From Streptosporangiaceae bacterium (GTDB lineage Bacteria > Actinomycetota > Actinomycetes > Streptosporangiales > Streptosporangiaceae): DNA of 9,091 nt. This document shows, one piece after another, positions 1 through 5,632 of the stretch (positions within the stretch are counted from its first letter, which is position 1; every line of letters starts with the position of its first letter). The position numbers were made by a program, and so were the translations under genes. The stretch covers positions 1-9,091 of the forward strand of contig JASIGD010000186.1 of NCBI GenBank assembly GCA_030045295.1, in the 5' to 3' direction. Below the pieces are notes generated by a model. The model saw only the letters and a list, made by a program, of their open reading frames with translations, searched no databases and was not told where the DNA came from.

Positions 1-968
1 CGCCGCTCGCACTGGCCAGCGCCGAGATCGGCACGCTGCCGCGCGAGGCCCGCGCCGAGGCCGGGCGGCGGGTGGGAGCGGCTCGCGGCCGGCTCCGTGA
101 CGCACTGCGGCAGCGCCAGGCCGAGCTGGAGGCCGAGCGGGACCGGCAGGTGCTGATCACCGAGGCGGTCGACGTTACCCTGCCCGGCGGCCGGGTCCCG
201 CCCGGTGCTCGGCATCCGGTCACCATGCTGGCCGACCGGCTGTCCGACGTCTTCGTCGCGATGGGCTACGAGGTCGCCGAGGGACCCGAGGTCGAGGCGG
301 AGTGGTACAACTTCGACGCGCTCAACATCCCGCCCGACCACCCGGCGCGGGAAATGCAGGACACGATCTTCATCCAGTCCCCCGCCGGACCGGACCGCGA
401 TTCCGGCATGGTGCTGCGTACCCACACCTCGCCGGTGCAGATCAGGTCCATGCTCACCCGCCCGGTGCCGCTGTACGTGGTCAGCCCCGGCCGCTGCTAC
501 CGGCACGACCCGCTCGACGCCACGCACAGCCCGGTGTTCCACCAGATCGAAGGGCTCGCGGTGGACGAGGGGCTGACCATGGCCGACCTGCGCGGCGCGA
601 TCCAGTCGTTCGTGGACGCGATGTTCGGCGTGGGCCTGCGCACGCGGCTCCGGCCCGACTACTTCCCCTTCACCGAGCCTTCCGGCGACGTATCCATGGA
701 ATGCCACATCTGCCGCGGTGCGTCGGCCAAGCCCGGCGGGGATCCGTGCCGGGTGTGCAGGTCGCAGGGCTGGATCGAGATCGCCGGATGCGGGATGGTG
801 AATCCCCGGGTGCTGGTGGCCTGCGGCATCGACCCGGACCGGTACAGCGGGTTCGCGTTCGGGCTCGGCATCGAGCGCAGCCTGATGATCAGGCACGGGG
901 TGACCGAGATCAGGGACACCGTCGAAGGCGACGTCCGGTTCAGCCGGGCGTTCGGGATGGAGATCTAA
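1..968 (+). CDS. pheS: Phenylalanyl-tRNA synthetase alpha subunit, 5' end missing
   Basis: This is the catalytic alpha subunit of the cytoplasmic alpha2beta2 enzyme that charges tRNA-Phe. The reading frame is open from base 3, so the GTG at 72 is internal: the preceding residues, such as SAEIGTLPREARAEAGRRVG, continue the usual coiled-coil arm. Roughly 45 N-terminal residues lie outside the window. Class II synthetase elements are visible: the DALNIPPDHPAR stretch, motif 2 with HTSPVQIR and CYRHDPLDATHSPVFHQIEG, and motif 3 with GFAFGLGIERSLMIRHGV near the C-terminus. A CHIC...CRVC insertion (about 701-758) before GWIEI is typical of actinobacterial PheS. The TAA stop lies two bases before pheT. 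A GGAG at 959-962, inside the pheS 3' end, serves pheT, so the two are probably translationally coupled. Identification is secure; only the N-terminus is missing. Confidence 0.97.
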   Translation, partial: PLALASAEIGTLPREARAEAGRRVGAARGRLRDALRQRQAELEAERDRQVLITEAVDVTLPGGRVPPGARHPVTMLADRLSDVFVAMGYEVAEGPEVEAEWYNFDALNIPPDHPAREMQDTIFIQSPAGPDRDSGMVLRTHTSPVQIRSMLTRPVPLYVVSPGRCYRHDPLDATHSPVFHQIEGLAVDEGLTMADLRGAIQSFVDAMFGVGLRTRLRPDYFPFTEPSGDVSMECHICRGASAKPGGDPCRVCRSQGWIEIAGCGMVNPRVLVACGIDPDRYSGFAFGLGIERSLMIRHGVTEIRDTVEGDVRFSRAFGMEI

Positions 969-970
969 AG

Positions 971-3661
971 ATGCGGGTGCCGCTTTCCTGGCTGCGCCAG
1001 TACGCGCCGCTGCCCGAGCCCGTCGACGCTACCGAGGTGGCGCGGCGGATGACCGCGGCCGGGTTCGAGGTCGAGTCGCTGGAATCGGTCGGGCACGACA
1101 TCCGCGGAGTGGTGGTCGCCCAGGTGCTTTCGATCGAGGAGCTGGCCGGACCCTTGAAGCTGAAGAAGCCGATCAGGTACTGCCGGGTGGCGGTCTCGGA
1201 GGGACAGCTCGCGGGCCCGGCCGACGAGGCGTCCGGGGTGATCTGCGGCGCGGTCAACTTCGCCGTCGGCGACCGGGTCGCGCTGGCGTTGCCGGGGGCG
1301 ATGCTGCCCGGCGGGGTCGAGATCGGCGCGCGTAAGACCTACGGTCACGTCTCCGAGGGCATGATCTGCTCGGCGAGCGAGCTGGCCATCGGGGAGGATC
1401 ACACCGGCATCCTCGTGCTGCCCGCCGACGCCCCGCTCGGCGAGGATTTCGTGGCCTACGCGGGGCTGCGCGACGAGGTGCTCGAGATCGCGGTGACACC
1501 CGACCGCGGCTACGCCGTGTCGGTGCGCGGGCTGGCCAGGGAGCTGGCGAGCGCGTTCGGCGTGCCGTTCACCGATCCGGCCGAGACCGACCTGCCCGGC
1601 CCCGAGGTGCTCGGCGGGCCGCTGGACTGGGAATCCGGCGAGGTCTATCCCGCCAGCATCGATGACCCCACCGCCTGCGACAGGTTCGTGCTGCGGGAAG
1701 TGCGCGGTTTCTCCCCGTCCGCGACGACGCCGCTGTGGATGCGAGTGCGGCTAGCCAGGTGCGGAGTGCGCGGCGTGTCGCTCGCGGTGGACGTGACCAA
1801 CTACCTGATGCTGGAACTGGGCCAGCCGCTGCACGCCTTCGACCGGTCCAAGCTGTCGGGTCCGATCGTGGTCCGGCGGGCCCGGCCCGGGGAGCGGCTG
1901 GAGACCCTCGACCACGTGACGCGGACGCTTGATCGGGATGACATCCTGATCACCGATTCGTCCGGTCCCATCTCCATGGCTGGCACGATGGGCGGCCTGT
2001 CGACTGAGATCGATGAGTCCTCCACCGACCTGGTCATCGAGGGAGCTCACTTCTCCGCCGAGGGCACCGCCAAGATGAGCCGGCGGCACAAGCTGCACAG
2101 CGAGGCGTCGTACCGGTTCGAGCGCGGCGTGGACCGTGAGCTTCCGCTCCGAGCGACGGCGAAGGCGGTAGCTCTGCTGTCATCGCTCGGCGCCGGGCGG
2201 GTGGTCCCTGGGTGCACGCACGCGCAGGCCGGCGTGGCGCCGGTGGTGATCTCGATGGCGGTTGATTACCCGGACCGGGTGGCCGGGGTGGTGTACGGCC
2301 GCGACACCGTGGCCGGGCGGCTGCGCGAGGTGGGCTGCTCGGTGCTGCAGACCCGCGCGGCCCCGCCTTCGGTCGCGCCGTGGCGGGCCGAGCGCGGAGC
2401 CGAGGAGTCCGGGCCCCGGCAGGCCGCTTCCCCGGCCCTGGTGTCCGTGCTGGACGTCACGCCGCCGTCGTGGCGGCCGGACCTCACCGACCCGGCCGAC
2501 CTGGCCGAGGAGGTGATCCGGCTCGAGGGGTACGAGAACGTCCCGGCCAGGACCCCCCGGGCGCCGGCCGGGCGCGGGCTGACCGCGCGGCAGCGGCTGC
2601 GCCGTTCGGTCGGGTGGACGCTGGCCGAGTCCGGGTATGTGGAGGTACTGTCATCGCCGTTCGCCTCGCGGTCGGACGCGGACCTGCTCGGCCTGCCGGC
2701 CGAGGACCTGCGCCGGCCCGCGGTGGTGATGGCGAACCCGCTCAGCGAGGATGAGCCGCTCATGCGGACCACGCTGCTGCCGGGGTTGCTCCGGGTGCTC
2801 GCGCGGAACATCGGCCGGGGTTTCGCGGACACGGCGCTGTTCGAGATCGGCCTGGTCTTCCGGCCGCGGCCCGGCGCCGCCCCCTCGGCCCCCATCCTGG
2901 CGGTGAACCGGGGACCCTCGGTGGCGGAGCTGGCCGCGCTGGACGCCGCGCTGCCGGACCAGCCGCTGCGAGTGGGAGCGGTTCTCGCGGGCGCCCGCGA
3001 GCTGGACGGGTGGTGGGGACCTGGCCGGCCGGCGTCCTGGACGGACGCGATCGAGGCGGCCCGCGCGGTAGGCAGCATCTGCCGGGTGACGCTGGATGTC
3101 CGCGCCGATAAGCACGCCCCCTGGCACCCGGGCCGCTGCGCGGCGATCTACGCGCAGGTGGGATCGGACGACGCCGGCGGCCAGCCGCGGGACGGCCAGC
3201 CGCGGGACGGCCAGCTGCGCGAGTGGCTGGCCGGGCACGCGGGCGAACTCCACCCGCGGGTGATCGAGGCGTTCGGGCTGCCCGACCGGACCTGCGCCAT
3301 GGAGCTTGACCTGTCGGTCATGTTCGCGGCGGCGCAGAGCGTCGGCCCCGTACAGGCCCCGCAGCTGTCAACGTACCCGCTGGCCATCCAGGACGTCGCG
3401 CTGGTCGTCGACGCGGCGGTGCCCGCGGCCGAGGTGGAGGCGGCGCTGGTGGCGGGCGCGCCGAGGGACCTGCTCGAGGGCATCCGGCTGTTCGACGTCT
3501 ACACCGGATCCCAGCTCGGCGAGGAACGCAAGTCGCTCGCTTACACACTCAGGTTCCGCGCCCCGGATCGCACCCTGACCGCGGCGGAGATCACCGCGGC
3601 TCGCGACGCCGCCGTCGCCGAAGCCGAACGCCGCGTCGGGGCGGTTCTGCGCAGCGGATAG
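971..3661 (+). CDS. pheT: Phenylalanyl-tRNA synthetase beta subunit
   Basis: This 896-residue beta subunit partners PheS. The ATG at 971 is chosen because it gives the family N-terminus MRVPLSWLRQY and has GGAG eight bases upstream; the frame is open further upstream, but that part only overlaps pheS. Domains in order: OB-fold tRNA-binding (about 40-155, with GVICGAVNFAVGDRVALALPG); B3/B4 (about 215-400, with VSLAVDVTNYLMLELGQPLHAFD and SEASYRFERGVD), the editing region; B5 (about 425-525, with PPSWRPDLTDPADLAEEVIR); a catalytic-like core (about 530-790); and the C-terminal ferredoxin-fold anticodon-binding domain (about 798-893). It is longer than the roughly 830 residues common in actinobacteria. 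Extra length includes an Ala/Pro/Arg/Glu-rich stretch at about 459-490 inside B5 and a short tandem repeat near 736-750. The usual downstream argC is absent here. Confidence 0.97.
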   Translation: MRVPLSWLRQYAPLPEPVDATEVARRMTAAGFEVESLESVGHDIRGVVVAQVLSIEELAGPLKLKKPIRYCRVAVSEGQLAGPADEASGVICGAVNFAVGDRVALALPGAMLPGGVEIGARKTYGHVSEGMICSASELAIGEDHTGILVLPADAPLGEDFVAYAGLRDEVLEIAVTPDRGYAVSVRGLARELASAFGVPFTDPAETDLPGPEVLGGPLDWESGEVYPASIDDPTACDRFVLREVRGFSPSATTPLWMRVRLARCGVRGVSLAVDVTNYLMLELGQPLHAFDRSKLSGPIVVRRARPGERLETLDHVTRTLDRDDILITDSSGPISMAGTMGGLSTEIDESSTDLVIEGAHFSAEGTAKMSRRHKLHSEASYRFERGVDRELPLRATAKAVALLSSLGAGRVVPGCTHAQAGVAPVVISMAVDYPDRVAGVVYGRDTVAGRLREVGCSVLQTRAAPPSVAPWRAERGAEESGPRQAASPALVSVLDVTPPSWRPDLTDPADLAEEVIRLEGYENVPARTPRAPAGRGLTARQRLRRSVGWTLAESGYVEVLSSPFASRSDADLLGLPAEDLRRPAVVMANPLSEDEPLMRTTLLPGLLRVLARNIGRGFADTALFEIGLVFRPRPGAAPSAPILAVNRGPSVAELAALDAALPDQPLRVGAVLAGARELDGWWGPGRPASWTDAIEAARAVGSICRVTLDVRADKHAPWHPGRCAAIYAQVGSDDAGGQPRDGQPRDGQLREWLAGHAGELHPRVIEAFGLPDRTCAMELDLSVMFAAAQSVGPVQAPQLSTYPLAIQDVALVVDAAVPAAEVEAALVAGAPRDLLEGIRLFDVYTGSQLGEERKSLAYTLRFRAPDRTLTAAEITAARDAAVAEAERRVGAVLRSG
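3179..3223 (+). repeat. 15-bp in-frame tandem repeat in pheT
   Basis: The unit GGCCAGCCGCGGGAC occurs perfectly at 3179-3193 and 3194-3208, followed by a diverged third copy at 3209-3223. It encodes GQPRD, GQPRD and GQLRE (about residues 737-751). The number of bases is a multiple of three, so the pheT frame is kept. It sits in a low-complexity loop between the core and the C-terminal domain and looks like a slippage expansion without a known role. Confidence 0.9.
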
Positions 3662-3772
3662 CGACGCGCGAAGCCAACACCGGGACGTGAGCCGGCGCGT
3701 CTGGTACCTTGGCCAAGAATCGCAACTTTCGGTCATCATCTGATTACCGAAACTCCAGCGCCACGCTGAGCC

Positions 3773-3788
3773 GGAGGGCATCATAACG
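3773..3788 (+). promoter_or_regulatory. Shine-Dalgarno followed by ATC/ATA/ACG, possible non-AUG start
   Basis: GGAGGG at 3773-3778 is followed in the transporter frame by ATC (3780), ATA (3783) and ACG (3786). The frame is open from 3744 with no ATG, GTG or TTG before 3849. Read from 3783, the extra residues are (I/M)TRYAAVRGGATEQAAKTSFRD, joining directly to the transporter. Spacing from GGAGG is 5 bases to ATA and 8 to ACG. A single change at 3785 (A to G) would make an ordinary ATG. This is a candidate translation start, not a proven one. Confidence 0.4.
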
Positions 3789-3848
3789 AGATACGCGGCG
3801 GTCCGGGGGGGCGCAACCGAGCAGGCCGCGAAGACCTCGTTTCGCGAC

Positions 3849-5051
3849 GTGTTCGCGGTGCCGGAGTTCCGTGCCCTGTGGCTGGCGTACTTCCTGTCCG
3901 TGGTCGGCGACCAGCTGGCTCGGGTCGCGCTGACGGTACTCGTCTATGACCGGACTCGCTCGGCGCTGCTCGCCGCGATCGCGTTCGTGGCCAGCGTGGT
4001 GCCGGTCTTCATCGGCGGCGTGACCCTGGGCTGGCTGGCGGACCGGTATCCGCGCCGGGCCGTGATGATCGCATGTGACCTGATCAGGTTCGCGCTTGTC
4101 CTGCTCATGGCGATCCCCGGCGTGCCCCTGGCCACGATGGTGACGCTGCTGGTAGCGGTGACGCTCACGGAGGCGCCGTTCAACTCGGCCCGCGCGGCGA
4201 TCTCCCCCGACGTCCTCACCGGCGACAGGTACGTGCTGGGTACGGCGGTGATGCTGACCACCTATCAGTTCGCGCAGGTCCTCGGGTTCGTGCTGGGAGG
4301 TACGGTAGTCGCCTTCTTCGGCACCCGGACATCGCTGATCATCGACGCCGCGACCTTCGCCGTTTCGGCGCTCATCGTCCGCAGCCGAGTCCGAGCGCGG
4401 CCCGCACCGGCGGCCAGCGTTCACCGCGCGTCTTCGGGGCTGGCCGGCATCTTCACCGGCGCCCGGCTCGTCCTGGCCCGTCCGGTGCTTCGCACGCCGG
4501 TGCTGTTCGGCCTGCTGGCCGCGTTCTATAACGCGCCCGAGGGCGTCGCGGCCCCGCTCGCCGGTGCCGTCGGTGGCGGCGCTGCCGCCGTCGGCTTGAT
4601 CTTGGCCGCCAGTTGCCTGGGTCAAACGGCCGGGGCCATCACGTTCAGCCGCTTCGTCGCTCCATCGACGCGGCTGCGCTCCATGGGCCCGCTCGCGGTC
4701 TCCGCCTGCGCGGTCCTGGTCCTGTTCCTCTGGGAGCCAGGCCTTTCCGTCTCGCTGCTGATCTTGTTCGTGTCGGGCACGTGTGCCTGCTATCAGCTCG
4801 CCGCCAACGCTGCTTTCGTTAGCGCGGCTCCGCAAGAACAGCGCAGTCAGGCCTTTGGCGTGGCCCAGGGCGCGATGAGCCTGGGCCAGGGAGTAGTCAT
4901 GATCCTGGCCGGGGCCGCAGCGGAACACCACTCCCCGGCCCGGGCTATCGCGGTGTGCGGAGCTGTCGGCGCCGTGGCAGCACTGGCGGTTGCGGTCAGC
5001 GGGACCCGCGACCGCGGTTGGCTGACGAACGAGCGCCATCAGCATTCTTGA
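3849..5051 (+). CDS. Major facilitator superfamily transporter (drug/proton antiporter-like)
   Basis: This is an integral membrane secondary transporter, 400 residues from GTG 3849. Hydrophobic segments spread over the whole length fit about 12 helices, with a polar loop near residues 180-200. The signature between helices 2 and 3 is clear: G61-W-L-A-D-R-Y-P-R-R70, then a second-half stretch with EGVAAPLAG. The SPDVLTGDRYVLGTA segment (about 119-133) resembles MFS_3/DHA3-type exporters. The start is doubtful. GTG 3849 has no ribosome binding site, and related proteins usually carry about ten residues before the (V)FAVPEFR segment, as the upstream open frame does (TSFRDVFAVPEFRALW). The real start may therefore lie at about 3783. 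The substrate cannot be inferred. It lies 187 bases after pheT, so it is probably transcribed separately. The stop abuts a 26-bp repeat. Confidence 0.88.
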   Translation: MFAVPEFRALWLAYFLSVVGDQLARVALTVLVYDRTRSALLAAIAFVASVVPVFIGGVTLGWLADRYPRRAVMIACDLIRFALVLLMAIPGVPLATMVTLLVAVTLTEAPFNSARAAISPDVLTGDRYVLGTAVMLTTYQFAQVLGFVLGGTVVAFFGTRTSLIIDAATFAVSALIVRSRVRARPAPAASVHRASSGLAGIFTGARLVLARPVLRTPVLFGLLAAFYNAPEGVAAPLAGAVGGGAAAVGLILAASCLGQTAGAITFSRFVAPSTRLRSMGPLAVSACAVLVLFLWEPGLSVSLLILFVSGTCACYQLAANAAFVSAAPQEQRSQAFGVAQGAMSLGQGVVMILAGAAAEHHSPARAIAVCGAVGAVAALAVAVSGTRDRGWLTNERHQHS

Positions 5052-5167
5052 GGTCAGGTCCACCTGTCGTCGCGCACGCGGGCTCCTTTCCTTGCGTCGC
5101 GTTCTCTGCGTTTTCTTGCGCCGTAGGGGATGGCTGGAGTCAGGTCAGGTCCACCTGTCGTCGCGCA
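5051..5167. repeat. Perfect 26-bp direct repeat, two copies 91 bp apart
   Basis: The same 26 bases occupy 5051-5076 and 5142-5167, starting AGGTCAGGTCCACCTG and ending TCGTCGCGCA. Copy 1 begins on the last base of the transporter stop codon. Similarity fades afterwards but both continue to CTCCT (5083-5087; 5174-5178). Each copy contains CAGGT-CC-ACCTG, a 12-bp dyad. Read on the minus strand, each encodes the mini-ORF MRDDRWT-stop. Confidence 0.95.
5054..5077 (-). CDS. Mini-ORF MRDDRWT (copy 1)
   Basis: This eight-codon minus-strand ORF reads GTG CGC GAC GAC AGG TGG ACC TGA. AAAGGAG lies just upstream (GGAG at 5086-5083), five bases before the GTG, an ideal spacing. The stop is two bases from the tail-to-tail stop of the transporter. 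It is one of three such ORFs in the window. The form recalls leader peptides that act through ribosome position, but I know of no named family with this sequence, and no minus-strand gene follows it here. Expression is inferred only. Confidence 0.4.
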   Translation of the reverse strand: MRDDRWT

Positions 5168-5168
5168 T
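5145..5168 (-). CDS. Mini-ORF MRDDRWT (copy 2)
   Basis: It encodes the same peptide as copy 1, but with an ATG start (ATG CGC GAC GAC AGG TGG ACC TGA) and a stronger Shine-Dalgarno, AGGAGG at 5178-5173. GGAG is five bases from the start when counted as in copy 1. TTGACC lies on the same strand at 5204-5199, 20 bases before AGGAGG. Translation would proceed towards copy 1, 91 bases away. The target is unknown. Confidence 0.45.
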   Translation of the reverse strand: MRDDRWT

Positions 5169-5203
5169 GCAGCCTCCTGTTCGTGTGGGGTGGAGGAAGG
5201 TCA

Positions 5204-5302
5204 ATGGGCGGGACCCAGATCGGGTTCGGCCTCGGCCGTGCCGTCGGGACCTTCTCTCTAAGTGCTTATGTGAATCCTCTGAGTGAAAATGTAAACGTTT
5301 GA
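5204..5302 (+). CDS. Possible small protein of 32 residues
   Basis: ATG 5204 has GGAGG at 5192-5196 with seven bases between, the best ribosome binding site in this gap. The product begins MGGTQIGFGLGRAVGT, Gly-rich and mildly hydrophobic, and ends SLSAYVNPLSENVNV. Codons are G/C-ending in the first half but A/T-ending in the second, so the ORF may run out of genuine coding sequence into an AT-richer regulatory patch. I do not recognise the protein. It could be a small peptide, a leader, or a remnant of a decayed gene. Confidence 0.35.
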   Translation: MGGTQIGFGLGRAVGTFSLSAYVNPLSENVNV

Positions 5303-5395
5303 TCTTGGGTGACGGTTCAGTCGTCGCTGCATCCGGCAGCGCGTCCGTTCCAGCCTGCTACCTCCTCGGTCGGGCGTCGCGGCTACCCATTGTGC

Positions 5396-5428
5396 CCGCA
5401 ATTGCGGAACCACAGGCAGTTTGTGCCT
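5396..5428. promoter_or_regulatory. Perfect 12-bp palindrome plus adjacent hairpin
   Basis: CCGCAATTGCGG at 5396-5407 is a perfect palindrome. It is followed by AGGCA-GTTTG-TGCCT (5414-5428), a five-pair stem with five-base loop. The pair sits about 200 bases upstream of the first cyclase and could be an operator region, but no known regulator site is recognised. Confidence 0.3.
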
Positions 5429-5531
5429 AATGTCGGAAATAAATCGGGATCTGATGTGACTGGCCGCAGCTTCGGTGGTGCCGTGAGTTCCCGCGAGGAA
5501 CAACAGAAGCAGGGAGGGTATTGTTCTGCCA

Positions 5532-5606
5532 GTGAGTAGCCGCGTTTTCACGGTTTGCGCTCTCCGGCACTGCGCGTGCGAGAGAATGGTCCACGAGCTT
5601 CTATGA
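5532..5606 (+). CDS. Possible upstream ORF, 24 residues, before first cyclase
   Basis: GTG 5532 opens an ORF for MSSRVFTVCALRHCACERMV followed by HELL, with three Cys. Its TGA (5604-5606) overlaps the ATG of the next mini-ORF (5603). AGGGAGGG at 5511-5518 is upstream but 13 bases away, longer than usual. Support is the stop-start overlap only; this may be chance. Confidence 0.2.
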   Translation: MSSRVFTVCALRHCACERMVHELL

Positions 5607-5632
5607 AGGTGGCGAGGCAGCAGGCCCTATGA
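5603..5632 (+). CDS. Possible nine-residue upstream ORF overlapping the cyclase start
   Basis: ATG 5603 encodes MKVARQQAL, whose TGA shares ATGA with the cyclase start (ATG 5629). That arrangement is typical of translational coupling, and the cyclase's own ribosome binding site is weak. The mini-ORF itself has only GAG five bases upstream. Confidence 0.25.
   Translation: MKVARQQAL

Larger units (their letters stand above)
5052..5628. other. 577-base intergenic region between transporter and first cyclase
   Basis: No full-length gene is supported here. The region holds the duplicated 26-bp element with minus-strand mini-ORFs, a possible 32-residue ORF (5204-5302), an AT-richer patch at about 5255-5307 containing AAACGTTT (5293-5300), a 12-bp palindrome and small hairpin at 5396-5428, a second AT-richer patch around 5420-5460, and a run of overlapping short ORFs leading into the cyclase. 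Longer frames on either strand have poor codon bias. No recognisable c-di-GMP riboswitch core was seen, and no strong plus-strand promoter for the cyclase stands out. Confidence 0.8.

Noticed and set aside
302..970. Frame open upstream of the pheT ATG, overlapping pheS
   Set aside because: The translation before 971 is Arg/Pro-rich and lacks family similarity, and it overlaps conserved pheS motifs. PheT homology begins at MRVPLSWL.
3664..3700. ACGCGC/GCGCGT inverted repeat after pheT as a terminator
   Set aside because: Only six pairs around a 25-base loop and no T tract; too weak to call. The nearby palindrome CTTGGCCAAG (3708-3717) is also unassigned.
3744..5063. Long minus-strand ORF opposite the transporter (439 codons)
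   Set aside because: It is Gln/Arg/Asp/His-rich, as expected of the antisense of a high-GC gene, and the plus strand encodes a clear membrane transporter.
5199..5204. TTGACC on the minus strand as a -35 box for mini-ORF 2
   Set aside because: No acceptable -10 lies 16-18 bases downstream, and a start there would place the transcript 5' end on the Shine-Dalgarno. Kept only as an unexplained conserved site.
5309..5539. 76-codon plus-strand ORF upstream of the first cyclase
   Set aside because: No good ribosome binding site at GTG 5309, mixed codon use and no recognisable motif.
5258..5551. 97-codon minus-strand ORF with a signal-peptide-like start (MKTRLLTGRTIPSLLLLFLA) and GGAGAG eight bases before its GTG
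   Set aside because: The initiation signal and hydrophobic stretch are tempting, but codon use includes many rare A/T-ending codons, the remainder is Arg-rich without recognisable features, and it spans the regulatory-looking gap. A search for conserved homologues would reopen it.
5052..5628. c-di-GMP riboswitch before the first cyclase
   Set aside because: I saw none of the conserved core sequence or paired helices of the GEMM classes in this gap or in 7099-7431.
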